From JAWLCA01 sp050485905 (GTDB lineage: Bacteria > Pseudomonadota > Alphaproteobacteria > Rhodobacterales > Rhodobacteraceae), in assembly GCA_050485905.1 (NCBI GenBank), contig JBJHCH010000053.1, forward strand, positions 1 through 22,765: a stretch of 22,765 nucleotides of DNA, given 5' to 3'. The notes below the pieces were generated by a model, which was given only the letters and a program-made list of their open reading frames with translations, was not told the DNA's origin and did not search any database. How positions within the stretch are numbered: the first letter of the stretch is position 1; each line of letters starts with the position of its first letter. The position numbers and the translations under genes were made by a program. Of the stretch, positions 6,426 through 13,840 are shown in pieces.

Positions 6426-8108
6426 ATGCCTCATGACGGACAGAAGATGCCCGCAGCCATGCCGCTTCTCGATGACCTGACGCGCCTGACGGCTTTGGCC
6501 GTTACGGCGGCAGAGACGCTGCTCGGCGAGGCGCGGACGAAGGTCCGTGCGCTGGTGAGTGACGGCGGGCGCGTGTCAGGGCAACTGATCGAGCAGCACC
6601 AGACCGCGGCACACGGGCTGGCATGGATCGCCACCTATGTCGAAAGCCTGCGGCAGATGCAGGGCTGGGCCGAGCGGCTGGAGGCGGAGGGCCGGTTCGG
6701 CGAGATCGAGGCACTGATCCACCAGATCGCCTTTGGCGAGTACCTCGCACAGTTGCAAGGTGGCATCCCCATGAGTCAGGGGGAAATCCTGCGCCTGCAG
6801 GATATTGGTCTGACCGAGGATGATCAGGCCGTGCTGGCATCCGATGCCGTCCGCAGCCTGACGCAGGCCGGCAACAGCCAATCCGCGCGGATGCGGCTGG
6901 TCGCGCTGATGCGCGACAATGCCGGCCGGGCGACCTTTGGCGCGACCGGGCTTGACGACGAGTTGGAGATGATCCGCGAGCAGTTCCGCCGCTTTGCCGA
7001 CGACAAGGTGGTCCCACATGCGCATGACTGGCACCTGAAGGATGAACTGATCCCGATGCCGGTCATCGAGGAGATGGCGGAGCTGGGTGTTTTCGGCCTG
7101 ACAATCCCCGAGGAATACGGCGGCTTCGGGCTGTCCAAGGCGTCGATGTGCGTGGTGTCGGAAGAACTGTCGCGCGGCTATATCGGCGTCGGCAGCCTTG
7201 GAACGCGATCCGAGATTGCGGCCGAACTGATCCTTTGCGGCGGAACCGATGAGCAGAAACAGCACTGGCTGCCGAAGATCGCCAGCGCAGAGATCCTGCC
7301 CACCGCGGTCTTCACCGAACCCAATACCGGATCTGACCTCGGCAGCCTGCGCACCCGCGCGGTGAAGGACGGGGGCGACTATGTGGTGACCGGCAACAAG
7401 ACCTGGATCACCCATGCCGCGCGGACCCATGTGATGACGCTGCTGGCGAGAACCGATCCGGCAACGACCGATTATCGCGGTCTGTCGATGTTCCTGGCTG
7501 AAAAGACGCCGGGCGACGACGCTGTGCCCTTCCCTGACCCCGGCATCACCGGCGGCGAGATCGAGGTGCTGGGCTACCGCGGCATGAAGGAATACGAGCT
7601 TGGTTTCGATGGTTTCCGGGTTCCGGGCGAGAACCTTCTGGGCGGGGTCGAGGGCCAGGGCTTCAAGCAACTCATGCAGACCTTCGAGAGCGCCCGCATC
7701 CAGACCGCCGCCCGCGCGATCGGTGTCGCGCAGAACGCGCTGGAGGTCGGGATGCAGTATGCCATCGACCGCAAGCAGTTCGGCAAACCGCTGATCGAGT
7801 TTCCGCGCGTGGCCGGCAAATTGGCGATGATGGCGGTAGAGATCATGGTAGCGCGCCAGCTGACCTATTTCAGCGCCCGGGAAAAGGACGCCGACCGGCG
7901 CTGCGATCTGGAGGCGGGGATGGCCAAGCTGCTCGGCGCCCGCGTGGCATGGGCGGCGGCAGACAACGCCCTGCAGATCCACGGCGGCAACGGCTTCGCG
8001 CTGGAATACCAGATCAGCCGGATCCTGTGCGATGCGCGGATCCTGAACATCTTTGAAGGAGCGGCAGAGATTCAGGCACAGGTCATCGCTCGGAGGTTGC
8101 TGGACTGA
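6426..8108 (+). CDS. mcd: (2S)-methylsuccinyl-CoA dehydrogenase (acyl-CoA dehydrogenase superfamily)
   Basis: 560 residues from the ATG at 6426, chosen over an in-frame upstream start at 6279 because CAGGAG lies 7 nt before it and the upstream codons are intergenic in character. An N-terminal helical domain (about 1-175) not found in ordinary ~380-residue acyl-CoA dehydrogenases is followed by the flavoprotein fold. This has an N-terminal helical domain (about 178-290), a beta domain with AVFTEPNTGSDLGSLRT and the WITHAAR segment, and a C-terminal helical domain with RKQFGKPL and QIHGGNGFALEYQISR. The glutamate in NIFEGAAEIQ (E544) aligns with the usual catalytic base. This architecture matches Mcd of the ethylmalonyl-CoA pathway in Rhodobacter and Paracoccus, which oxidises (2S)-methylsuccinyl-CoA to mesaconyl-CoA. 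Substrate is inferred from length, domains and lineage; another long acyl-CoA dehydrogenase is the main alternative. Confidence 0.88.
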   Translation: MPHDGQKMPAAMPLLDDLTRLTALAVTAAETLLGEARTKVRALVSDGGRVSGQLIEQHQTAAHGLAWIATYVESLRQMQGWAERLEAEGRFGEIEALIHQIAFGEYLAQLQGGIPMSQGEILRLQDIGLTEDDQAVLASDAVRSLTQAGNSQSARMRLVALMRDNAGRATFGATGLDDELEMIREQFRRFADDKVVPHAHDWHLKDELIPMPVIEEMAELGVFGLTIPEEYGGFGLSKASMCVVSEELSRGYIGVGSLGTRSEIAAELILCGGTDEQKQHWLPKIASAEILPTAVFTEPNTGSDLGSLRTRAVKDGGDYVVTGNKTWITHAARTHVMTLLARTDPATTDYRGLSMFLAEKTPGDDAVPFPDPGITGGEIEVLGYRGMKEYELGFDGFRVPGENLLGGVEGQGFKQLMQTFESARIQTAARAIGVAQNALEVGMQYAIDRKQFGKPLIEFPRVAGKLAMMAVEIMVARQLTYFSAREKDADRRCDLEAGMAKLLGARVAWAAADNALQIHGGNGFALEYQISRILCDARILNIFEGAAEIQAQVIARRLLD

Positions 8109-8111
8109 CCG

Positions 8112-9338
8112 CTATTGCGCGGCTGTCGCCTGGACGCGCGCGTGGCGCGGCACCCCAAGCTGTGGGTGCAGGCGCCCGGCGACAGCCCACATTGTCAGCA
8201 GCCCGGCGCCGACCGCGCCGAAAATCGCCGGAAGCGGCGCGATGATCAGCAGCAACGCCGCCGCGCCGGGGGTGACAATGCCTGAGACGTCGCGGAAGCT
8301 GGAATAGACCGCGCTCATCTCGGTCCGCTCCGAGGGCTTCACGGCCATGAGGAAGGGCAGCCCACCAAAGATGTCCAGCAGGATCAGGAAGACCGATCCG
8401 GCAAAGAGGCAAGCCACCGCAAGCGGCGGAACGGTAGCGGTAAACATCGCCGCCGTGAAACCAAGCCCCGCGGCGACGAACCCCAGGCGCACCGCGAGAC
8501 GAACGGGTCGGCCGCGCATCGCGTGGAGCATCAGCGGCGTTGTGAACAGCAGTGCGTTGGTCACGGATAGCGCGATGCCGCCAAGCCGGTCGCTCAGACC
8601 CGACTCCACTGCGTAGATCGGCAGGTACACGACATAGACCCACCAGCCACAGGAGCGCAGGACGGCGAACAACCAGCCCGCAATCAGCCGCGGCTGCGCG
8701 AAGAAGCGCCCGAGATAGGCCAGCGGGTTCGGCGCTGGGCCTCGCGCCCGAGCGATCAGCTTGCCGTTGCCCAACCGCATGTACCAGAACACCGCCAGAA
8801 GCAGCACTGCCGCCGTGCCGGACACCAGAAACGGCGCTGGCTCCCACCAGGACATCAGCCAGACGCCGGTGACCGGCCCGGCCGTCCAGGCTAGCGCGGA
8901 ATAGAACATGCGCAGCGTCTCTGTCCGCCCGAGTTCGGCCCGTGCGATATGGTCGAGCACATAGGCGTTGAAGCAGACGAAGATGGTTACGGTTGCGACC
9001 GTAATGCACAGCAGTGCGCCGGCAACCCACGGGCCCCCGACGACCCCGAGCCCGGCCCCGATGATCGCCAGCGCGACGCCCAGCGAATACATCCACCGCC
9101 GCGGAACATAGCCCGTCAGCCAGGGCACCATCAGTCCGGCAATCAAAGAGATCACTCCGACCGCGAAGTAGATCTGCGAGACCAGCGCGGCATCGCCGAA
9201 AGCGCGATACATCGCCAGAGGGAAGACCGAGACGAGGATGCCGCGGATCATCGATTCGACCCCGGCGAGCACGGCAAAGCCGCGCGCGCTTGGCGCGGGG
9301 CTATGGCGCAGCCATTCGGGGATGGAACGTTCGAACAT
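8112..9338 (-). CDS. Major facilitator superfamily transporter
   Basis: 408 residues with about twelve hydrophobic segments in two halves joined by a basic loop (about 190-215), the MFS pattern. The start at 9338 (MFERSIPEWLRHS) is preferred over one 17 codons upstream because AGGAAGG (9344-9350 on the complement) sits 5 nt before it. No drug-, sugar- or acid-specific signature is recognisable. The arginine-rich cytoplasmic loop near residue 80 (GYVPRRW) is in the place of the MFS loop motif. It converges on mcd with only 3 bp between stop codons and lies downstream of recO on the same strand with an 80-bp gap. Transport substrate and direction are unknown. Confidence 0.85.
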   Translation of the reverse strand: MFERSIPEWLRHSPAPSARGFAVLAGVESMIRGILVSVFPLAMYRAFGDAALVSQIYFAVGVISLIAGLMVPWLTGYVPRRWMYSLGVALAIIGAGLGVVGGPWVAGALLCITVATVTIFVCFNAYVLDHIARAELGRTETLRMFYSALAWTAGPVTGVWLMSWWEPAPFLVSGTAAVLLLAVFWYMRLGNGKLIARARGPAPNPLAYLGRFFAQPRLIAGWLFAVLRSCGWWVYVVYLPIYAVESGLSDRLGGIALSVTNALLFTTPLMLHAMRGRPVRLAVRLGFVAAGLGFTAAMFTATVPPLAVACLFAGSVFLILLDIFGGLPFLMAVKPSERTEMSAVYSSFRDVSGIVTPGAAALLLIIAPLPAIFGAVGAGLLTMWAVAGRLHPQLGVPRHARVQATAAQ

Positions 9339-9420
9339 CGCGGCCTTCCTTAACGTGATAAACGCCAAGTCCGCCGACCCAGTCTGCAACGGTTCCGACC
9401 TCGGACAGTCGGTTTTCGGA

Positions 9421-10146
9421 TCAGACGTTCAGATGCTTCTGCAGCAGCGCCACCAGCCGCCGACGCGCATCGGGCAACGGGTGGTCGCCGCGGGCGGGGG
9501 CGAGGGCACTTTCAAGGAAATGACCAGACAGATTCAGACCGCTGGCCAGCCCGGCCCGTGTCGTCATTCCCCCGGTCAGAAGTTCAGGCAGGGGCAGAAG
9601 CCGGTCGGCCCATTCACCGGCGCCTGCGCGGCTGACCGCCCGCCCCGTCCGTGGCGAGACATAGGCAAGGTCCGAAGTCGTCCCGGTGACCGCACAACAG
9701 GTCAGGTCCAGCCCGTAGCCGGTTTCCTCCAGCAGCGACAGTTCCCAGTCCAGGTAGGCCCCTGCCCAGTCCTGACCCGCGAGCATCCGATCCAGAAGCG
9801 CCACGCTTTGCGCATAGAGCGCCGGGTGCGGATCGCGCTCAGGCAGGGCGTAGGCCAAAAGCGCGCAGACCGCGCCCAGCCCCGCCAGCCCCAGCCGATC
9901 GGCCATGATCGCGGTGCGGAACCGTACAGGTTCCACCGCGAAGCCGCCGACATGGTCCTGCAGTCGGGCGCGCCACGTTAGATCAAGCTGAACGCCAGGC
10001 TGCAGCACGGGCGCCATCCGCGCTGAAGCGCCACCGCGGACCACCCCGGCGTGACGCCCATGCGCCCGGCTCATCACCTCGATGATCGCAGAGCTTTCGC
10101 CATGCGGTCGCACGGTCAGCAGAAAGCCCTCATCGCGCCATTCCAT
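9421..10146 (-). CDS. recO: DNA repair protein RecO
   Basis: 241 residues from ATG 10146 (MEWRDEGFLLTVRPHGE), which matches the usual RecO N-terminus; a GTG three codons upstream is the alternative. The N-terminal OB-fold (about 1-80) contains the RGG segment after GRHAGVV. The helical C-terminal domain includes the conserved SLLEETGYGLDLTCCAVTG stretch. RecO works with RecR (and RecF) to load RecA onto SSB-coated single-stranded DNA at gaps and breaks. It is part of the leftward block acpS-lepB-rnc-era-DUF1491-recO; era-recO adjacency is conserved in many bacteria. No strong Shine-Dalgarno is seen, consistent with translation within an operon. Confidence 0.93.
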   Translation of the reverse strand: MEWRDEGFLLTVRPHGESSAIIEVMSRAHGRHAGVVRGGASARMAPVLQPGVQLDLTWRARLQDHVGGFAVEPVRFRTAIMADRLGLAGLGAVCALLAYALPERDPHPALYAQSVALLDRMLAGQDWAGAYLDWELSLLEETGYGLDLTCCAVTGTTSDLAYVSPRTGRAVSRAGAGEWADRLLPLPELLTGGMTTRAGLASGLNLSGHFLESALAPARGDHPLPDARRRLVALLQKHLNV

Positions 10147-10185
10147 GCGGCGCACAGTATGGCGGCCCCACCGTCGCCGACAAGG

Positions 10186-10521
10186 TCAGTCCGACAGGCC
10201 GGGCTGGTCCAATAGATGGCGACCGGCGCGATCCTCGACCTCGATCACCCAGAGGTCGGGGTCGTAGCCGCGCTGCCGCGCGATCGCGGCATCGACCTCT
10301 GCCTCTTCGCCATCCACCAGGACCGCCCAGGCGCGAGTGTCGGCCAGCATGTCGAAGACCCGGTGAAACAGCGTCGCCCGACCGTCCAGCGTCGACAGCT
10401 TCACAAGCACTGCTCCGGCAGTTTCGTCGCCCTTCGCCGTGACAAACACAGGGATATCGGCCAGTCGCAACCGGGTCAGGTATGCTTGTACCCAGAACCT
10501 GGAGGTCAGCCTTGGTGCCAT
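10186..10521 (-). CDS. DUF1491 family protein
   Basis: 111 residues, soluble. The sequence opens MAPRLTSRFWVQAYLTRLRLADIPVFVTAKGD and includes GAVLVKLSTLDGRATLFHR and a C-terminal QRGYDPDLWVIEVEDRAGRHLLD. These are the landmarks of DUF1491, a family I know only from alphaproteobacteria and without assigned function. It lies between era (52 bp upstream) and recO (39 bp downstream) on the same strand, a neighbourhood that recurs in Rhodobacterales, so co-expression with ribosome-assembly and repair genes is likely. No catalytic motif or membrane segment is visible; the mixed hydrophobic strands suggest a small alpha/beta fold. Confidence 0.82.
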   Translation of the reverse strand: MAPRLTSRFWVQAYLTRLRLADIPVFVTAKGDETAGAVLVKLSTLDGRATLFHRVFDMLADTRAWAVLVDGEEAEVDAAIARQRGYDPDLWVIEVEDRAGRHLLDQPGLSD

Positions 10522-10573
10522 GCCTTAACCGCTGTCGTTCGTCTGGGGCGCCCGGAGACGGCCGGGATGCCGG

Positions 10574-11482
10574 TCAGTTCCCGTCGCGGAAATCCAGCCC
10601 GATCTCGTTGTAGCGTTCCGCCTCTTCCAGCCAGTTCGGCCGCACCTTCACCTGCAGGAACAGATGCACCGGCCGGCCAAGGAATTCTGCGATCTCGGCC
10701 CGCGCGGCCTGACTGACGGCCTTTATCGTCTCGCCCCGATGCCCAAGAACGATTCCCTTGTGCCCGTCGCGCGCGACATAGATCAACTGGTCGATCCGGG
10801 TCGAACCGTCCTTCCGGTCCTCCCAGTTCTCGGTCTCGACGGTGAGTTGATAGGGAATTTCCTCATGCAGGCGCAGGGTCAGCTTTTCGCGCGTCATCTC
10901 AGCCGCGATCATGCGCATCGGCAGGTCGGCAATCTGATCCTCGGGATAGAGCCATGGCCCTTCCGGCAGCCGTTCGGCCAACCAGTCGCGCAGGGCGTCC
11001 ACCCCATGGCCGCGCTCGGCTGAGATCATGAAGGTCTGCTCGAAGGGAAAGGCGTCATTCAGTTCCTTCGACAGGCCCAGCAGAACCTCTGCCTTGACCC
11101 GGTCGATCTTGTTGATTGCCAACGCGACCGGGCGCGTGCCGATCCGTTCGCGCAGGCTGGTCAGGATGCCTTGAACGCCGGGCGTCAGTCCGCGATGCGC
11201 TTCGATCAGCAACACGACGATATCAGCATCCGCCGCCCCGCCCCAGGCGGCCGCGACCATCGCGCGGTCAAGCCGGCGGCGCGGCTGGAACAACCCCGGC
11301 GTATCGACGAAAACGATCTGCGTTTGACCGGCCATGGCGACACCGCGGATGCGCGCACGGGTGGTCTGGACCTTGTGCGTGACGATCGACACCTTGGCGC
11401 CGACCATGCGGTTCAGAAGCGTTGATTTCCCTGCGTTCGGCTCACCGATGAGAGCCACGAAACCGGCGCGCGTCTCAGCCAT
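10574..11482 (-). CDS. era: GTPase Era
   Basis: 302 residues, normal length. The G domain has G1 GEPNAGKS (13-20), G3 DTPG (60-63), G4 NKID (124-127) and the Era-specific switch region HKVQTTR. The C-terminal KH domain follows, with the GHRGETIK loop and the DLFLQVK-like segment (HLFLQVKVRPNW). Era binds the 3' end of 16S rRNA and helps mature the 30S subunit; it is usually essential and membrane-peripheral. The start overlaps the 3' end of rnc by 8 nt, so the RNase III that processes rRNA and the GTPase that assembles it are translated together, as in most proteobacteria. No odd residues seen. Confidence 0.97.
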   Translation of the reverse strand: MAETRAGFVALIGEPNAGKSTLLNRMVGAKVSIVTHKVQTTRARIRGVAMAGQTQIVFVDTPGLFQPRRRLDRAMVAAAWGGAADADIVVLLIEAHRGLTPGVQGILTSLRERIGTRPVALAINKIDRVKAEVLLGLSKELNDAFPFEQTFMISAERGHGVDALRDWLAERLPEGPWLYPEDQIADLPMRMIAAEMTREKLTLRLHEEIPYQLTVETENWEDRKDGSTRIDQLIYVARDGHKGIVLGHRGETIKAVSQAARAEIAEFLGRPVHLFLQVKVRPNWLEEAERYNEIGLDFRDGN

Positions 11483-12164
11483 CGGCAGCCTCCAGTTGCA
11501 TCAGCAGGGTCCGGGCAGCGGCCTGTTCGGCCTGACGTTTCGCGGTCGCTGTGGCCAGCGCAGTTTCACCGGAATCAAGGCGCACCGAGATCGTGAAGAC
11601 CGGGGCGTGATCGGGGCCTTCCCGCGCAATCTCGGTGTAAGTTGGCGGTGTCTGGCCGCGGGCCTGCGCCCATTCCTGCAGCGCGGTCTTGGCATCGCGC
11701 GCATCAGTCGCCACGGCCGCGATCCGATCTCCCCAGAGCCGCAGTATCAGGGCACGCGCAGCTTCGAAGCCAGCGTCTAGATGCACGGCGGCAATGACGG
11801 CCTCCAACGCGTCACCCAGCAGGGCATCCTTGCGCCGCCCGCCGGACAGCATCTCGGATCGACCCAGCTTTAGCACCTCACCCAGCCCGACCTCTCGGGC
11901 CACGGCGGCACAGGTTTCCTTGCGCACCAAGGCATTGAACCGGGGCGCCAACTGTCCCTCTGTCGCGCCGCGGTCGGCGGCCAACAGTGCCTCGGCCATC
12001 ACCAATCCCAGCACGCGGTCGCCCAGAAACTCCAGTCGCTGATTGTCGGGGCGTGTCGGGGATGAAAGCGATGCATGCGTCAACGCGCGCAGCAGCAGCG
12101 TTGGCTGAGCAAAGTCATGGCCGATCCGGCTAGAAAAGGCCTGTATCTCGGACGAGAGCTTCAC
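11475..12164 (-). CDS. rnc: Ribonuclease III
   Basis: 229 residues from a GTG at 12164 (MKLSSEIQAF), the usual start form in relatives; a TTG four codons upstream at 12176 is possible. Ribonuclease III signature NQRLEFLGDR at 41-50 with E45 and D49, and the second catalytic pair in LLGDALEAVIAA (D118, E121). The double-stranded-RNA-binding domain (about 155-225) starts with KTALQEWAQARGQTPPTY. It cleaves double-stranded RNA, including rRNA precursors and sRNA-mRNA duplexes. It lies between lepB (stop at 12180) and era (8-nt overlap) in the conserved lepB-rnc-era order. No clear Shine-Dalgarno, consistent with coupling to lepB. Confidence 0.95.
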   Translation of the reverse strand: MKLSSEIQAFSSRIGHDFAQPTLLLRALTHASLSSPTRPDNQRLEFLGDRVLGLVMAEALLAADRGATEGQLAPRFNALVRKETCAAVAREVGLGEVLKLGRSEMLSGGRRKDALLGDALEAVIAAVHLDAGFEAARALILRLWGDRIAAVATDARDAKTALQEWAQARGQTPPTYTEIAREGPDHAPVFTISVRLDSGETALATATAKRQAEQAAARTLLMQLEAADG

Positions 12165-12179
12165 GCCGACGCCCAACGA

Positions 12180-12968
12180 TCACCGGACAGCTTCGAAGAA
12201 GCGGTCGCTGCGCCAGGTCCAGAAATAGAGCATCGAGCGCCCCGCGGAAGAGAACATGATGCGGTCGGCGCGGCCGATCAGGTTATCGAAGGGCACGAAG
12301 CCCACACCACCAACCGACTGCGGAAAGCGGCTGTCCTGACTGTTGTCGCGGTTGTCGCCGACAAAAAAGTAATGCCCCTCGGGCACGGTGAAGAGCGGCG
12401 TATTGTCGGCGAAACTGTCGTCAATGTTGAGAATGTTGTGGCTTCTGCCGTTGGGAAAGGTCTCGGTGAAACGGGACTTTATGCAGGCACCGCCCTGCCC
12501 CACCGGCCCGTTCTCGCATCGCGGGAACTGGCCCATCGGCCCCTGGCGCTCGTAGGTCTCGATAAACTCGCCGGCGGGCGTCTGCGGCAGCGGTTCGCCG
12601 TTCAGAACCAGCGCGCCGTCGCGCATCTGCACGGTGTCGCCTGGCTTGCCCACCAGACGCTTGATGAAATCGGCGCCGGTCACCGGATGGCGGAAGACGA
12701 CCACGTCGCCGTGCTCGGGTTCCGACCCGAAGATGCGGCCCGAAAAGGGGCACATCGCGAATGGGCAGGAGTAGCGCGAATAGCCGTAAGCCATTTTGTT
12801 CACGAACAAAAAGTCGCCGATCAGCAGCGTGTCCTTCATCGATCCCGACGGGATCCAGAAGGGCTGGAAGAACAGCGTTCGGAAGATGCCCGCGATCAGC
12901 AGGGCGTAGACGATCGTCTTGACGGTCTCCATGATCCCGCCGCCCTGATTGCCTGCCCTGGTTGCCAT
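12180..12968 (-). CDS. lepB: Signal peptidase I
   Basis: 262 residues from ATG 12968 (MATRAGNQGGG), chosen because AAGGCGG lies just upstream; longer in-frame starts at 13001 and 13025 would run into acpS and lack a ribosome site. One N-terminal membrane segment (about 14-34) anchors a periplasmic catalytic domain. The serine/lysine dyad is visible: S43 in IPSGSMKDTL and K103 in DFIKRLVGKPGD. Box E is GDNRDNSQDSR. It removes signal peptides from Sec- and Tat-exported proteins. A cysteine pair in the YSCPFAMCPF insert (68 and 73) may form a disulfide. It sits 19 bp after acpS and just before rnc. Confidence 0.95.
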   Translation of the reverse strand: MATRAGNQGGGIMETVKTIVYALLIAGIFRTLFFQPFWIPSGSMKDTLLIGDFLFVNKMAYGYSRYSCPFAMCPFSGRIFGSEPEHGDVVVFRHPVTGADFIKRLVGKPGDTVQMRDGALVLNGEPLPQTPAGEFIETYERQGPMGQFPRCENGPVGQGGACIKSRFTETFPNGRSHNILNIDDSFADNTPLFTVPEGHYFFVGDNRDNSQDSRFPQSVGGVGFVPFDNLIGRADRIMFSSAGRSMLYFWTWRSDRFFEAVR

Positions 12969-12987
12969 TCTGCCCGCCTTTGCCCGA

Positions 12988-13431
12988 TCAGGGCGCTTCA
13001 TGGGGCGTGGGGGGGGCTGAGTCAAGGAGCGGCGGGGTCGGGCGGGCCTCGATCACGACGAAGGCCTGTGCCCAGGGGTGGTCGTCGGTCAGGCTGACGT
13101 GGACGATTGCCTGATAACCCTTTGGAGTCATTGCATTCAGCCGCTCCAGCGCCCAGCCGGTCAACTGCATCACCGGCTGGCCGGATCGCAGGTTCGTGAC
13201 GCCCATGTCCTTCCACGCAATGCCCATGCGCAACCCGGTGCCAAGCGCCTTGGAACAGGCCTCTTTCGCGGCCCAGCGCTTGGCGTAAGTGCCTGCAACA
13301 TCACGCCTTCTTTCCGCCTTGCGTTGCTCGGCCGGGGTGAAGACGCGGTTGCGGAACCGATCCCCGAAGCGGTCGAGCGTGCGCTGGATCCGGTCGATGT
13401 TCGCTAGGTCGGTGCCGATGCCAAGGATCAT
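12988..13431 (-). CDS. acpS: Holo-[acyl-carrier-protein] synthase
   Basis: 147 residues. The ATG at 13431 begins MILGIGTDLANIDRI, the canonical AcpS opening with the Mg-binding aspartate D8. The second signature, YAKRWAAKEACSKALGTG, is at 49-66 with the metal-ligand E57. It transfers 4'-phosphopantetheine from CoA to apo-ACP, activating fatty acid synthesis. A G-rich GGGGGGCGG stretch upstream provides the ribosome site. The frame stays open for another 390 bases upstream, but those codons run through the repeats and show no AcpS similarity, so the longer form is rejected. The C-terminus has a proline-rich tail of about 17 residues. First gene of the leftward acpS-lepB-rnc-era-DUF1491-recO block; the repeat region upstream probably holds its promoter. 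Confidence 0.94.
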   Translation of the reverse strand: MILGIGTDLANIDRIQRTLDRFGDRFRNRVFTPAEQRKAERRRDVAGTYAKRWAAKEACSKALGTGLRMGIAWKDMGVTNLRSGQPVMQLTGWALERLNAMTPKGYQAIVHVSLTDDHPWAQAFVVIEARPTPPLLDSAPPTPHEAP

Positions 13432-13461
13432 GTGCCGCCCCCCGAAACCGGGCGCCAGAAA

Positions 13462-13505
13462 GCGTCTGGCAGGCGTCTGGCAAGCGTATGGCACGCGTAT
13501 GGCAC
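13462..13505 (+). repeat. Tandem array of four 11-bp units (GCGTMTGGCA + 1)
   Basis: Units begin at 13462, 13473, 13484 and 13495. The first two read GCGTCTGGCA and the last two GCGTATGGCA, each followed by one variable base. Spacing is exactly 11 bp, close to one DNA helical turn. The array lies about 30-75 bp before the acpS ATG and would be in the acpS mRNA leader if transcription starts upstream of it. Confidence 0.85.
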
Positions 13506-13556
13506 CACCGTCCGCAGGGCATCCAGATTGCGCAACGCATCGGACCGGAAAAGCGT

Positions 13557-13586
13557 GATATAGTGCCGCCAGCAAGCGGCCAGCAT
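13557..13586 (-). promoter_or_regulatory. Candidate acpS promoter
   Basis: On the minus strand ATGCTG (13586-13581), itself part of the TGCTGGC array, is followed after 18 bp by TATATC (13562-13557). This would place the start of transcription about 120 nt before the acpS ATG, with the first 11-bp array in the leader. The -35 match is weak, so confidence is low. Confidence 0.3.
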
Positions 13587-13611
13587 CGTGCCAGCAATGC
13601 GCCAGCATCCG
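13568..13611 (+). repeat. Tandem array of four 11-bp units (GCCAGCA + 4)
   Basis: GCCAGCA occurs at 13568, 13579, 13590 and 13601, exactly 11 bp apart, with variable tetranucleotides between. Read on the minus strand the unit is TGCTGGC plus four bases. It shares TGGC with the first array in inverted orientation, so the two arrays could form a long imperfect hairpin or be facing sets of protein sites. Confidence 0.85.
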
Positions 13612-13840
13612 TATGGCACCACCGTGCGCCGTGTCGCGCATTGCGCAACACCGGCCGGGGCGGCTGTGGGTCTGTCTGGGGTCATCGGCACCTCGGAACC
13701 GGGCCGCCCTTGCGACCCCGCGCCACCTGAATACGCCAGCGGCGCGGCGCGTTCCAGAGAGGCGCACACGGCGTTGCGACTTGTGCCGGACCGCCGCATG
13801 CGCCATGAGCCGATGCGAGGTCAAGGACGGGGGCGACGAA

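Larger units (their letters stand above)
13496..13649 (+). repeat. Duplicated module (16-bp and 10-bp direct repeats, offset 113-114 bp)
   Basis: CGTATGGCACCACCGT occurs at 13496-13511 and again at 13610-13625. ATTGCGCAAC occurs at 13527-13536 and again at 13640-13649. In each copy the two blocks are separated by 14-15 unconserved bases and are immediately preceded by an 11-bp array. The octamer TTGCGCAA inside the second block is a perfect palindrome. The pattern suggests an old segmental duplication in which only the two blocks were kept. Confidence 0.8.
13432..13840. other. Repeat-rich intergenic region between acpS and the 54-residue protein gene (409 bp)
   Basis: The region contains no convincing gene. 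It holds two arrays of exact 11-bp period, four units each and in opposite orientation, a duplicated module about 113 bp apart, and a candidate acpS promoter between the arrays. The right part (about 13650-13840) shows nothing distinctive apart from the ribosome site of the next gene. Several reading frames cross the region, but none has the codon pattern of its neighbours, and the 11-bp period would shift frame at every unit. Confidence 0.7.

Noticed and set aside
6576..7982. Minus-strand open frame of 468 codons opposite mcd
   Set aside because: Shadow of the acyl-CoA dehydrogenase; no ribosome site or motif.
9385..9420. Rightward terminator-like stem with TTTT between MFS and recO
   Set aside because: The stem is only 5 bp, and no rightward gene lies upstream for it to terminate.
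13462..13611. CRISPR array
   Set aside because: The repeat period is 11 bp with no spacer-length variable sequences and no cas genes nearby.
13432..13824. Long N-terminal extension of acpS or a separate protein through the repeats
   Set aside because: AcpS family proteins start at MILGIGTD; 11-bp repeats shift frame each unit, and the extension is cysteine/arginine/tryptophan-rich noise.
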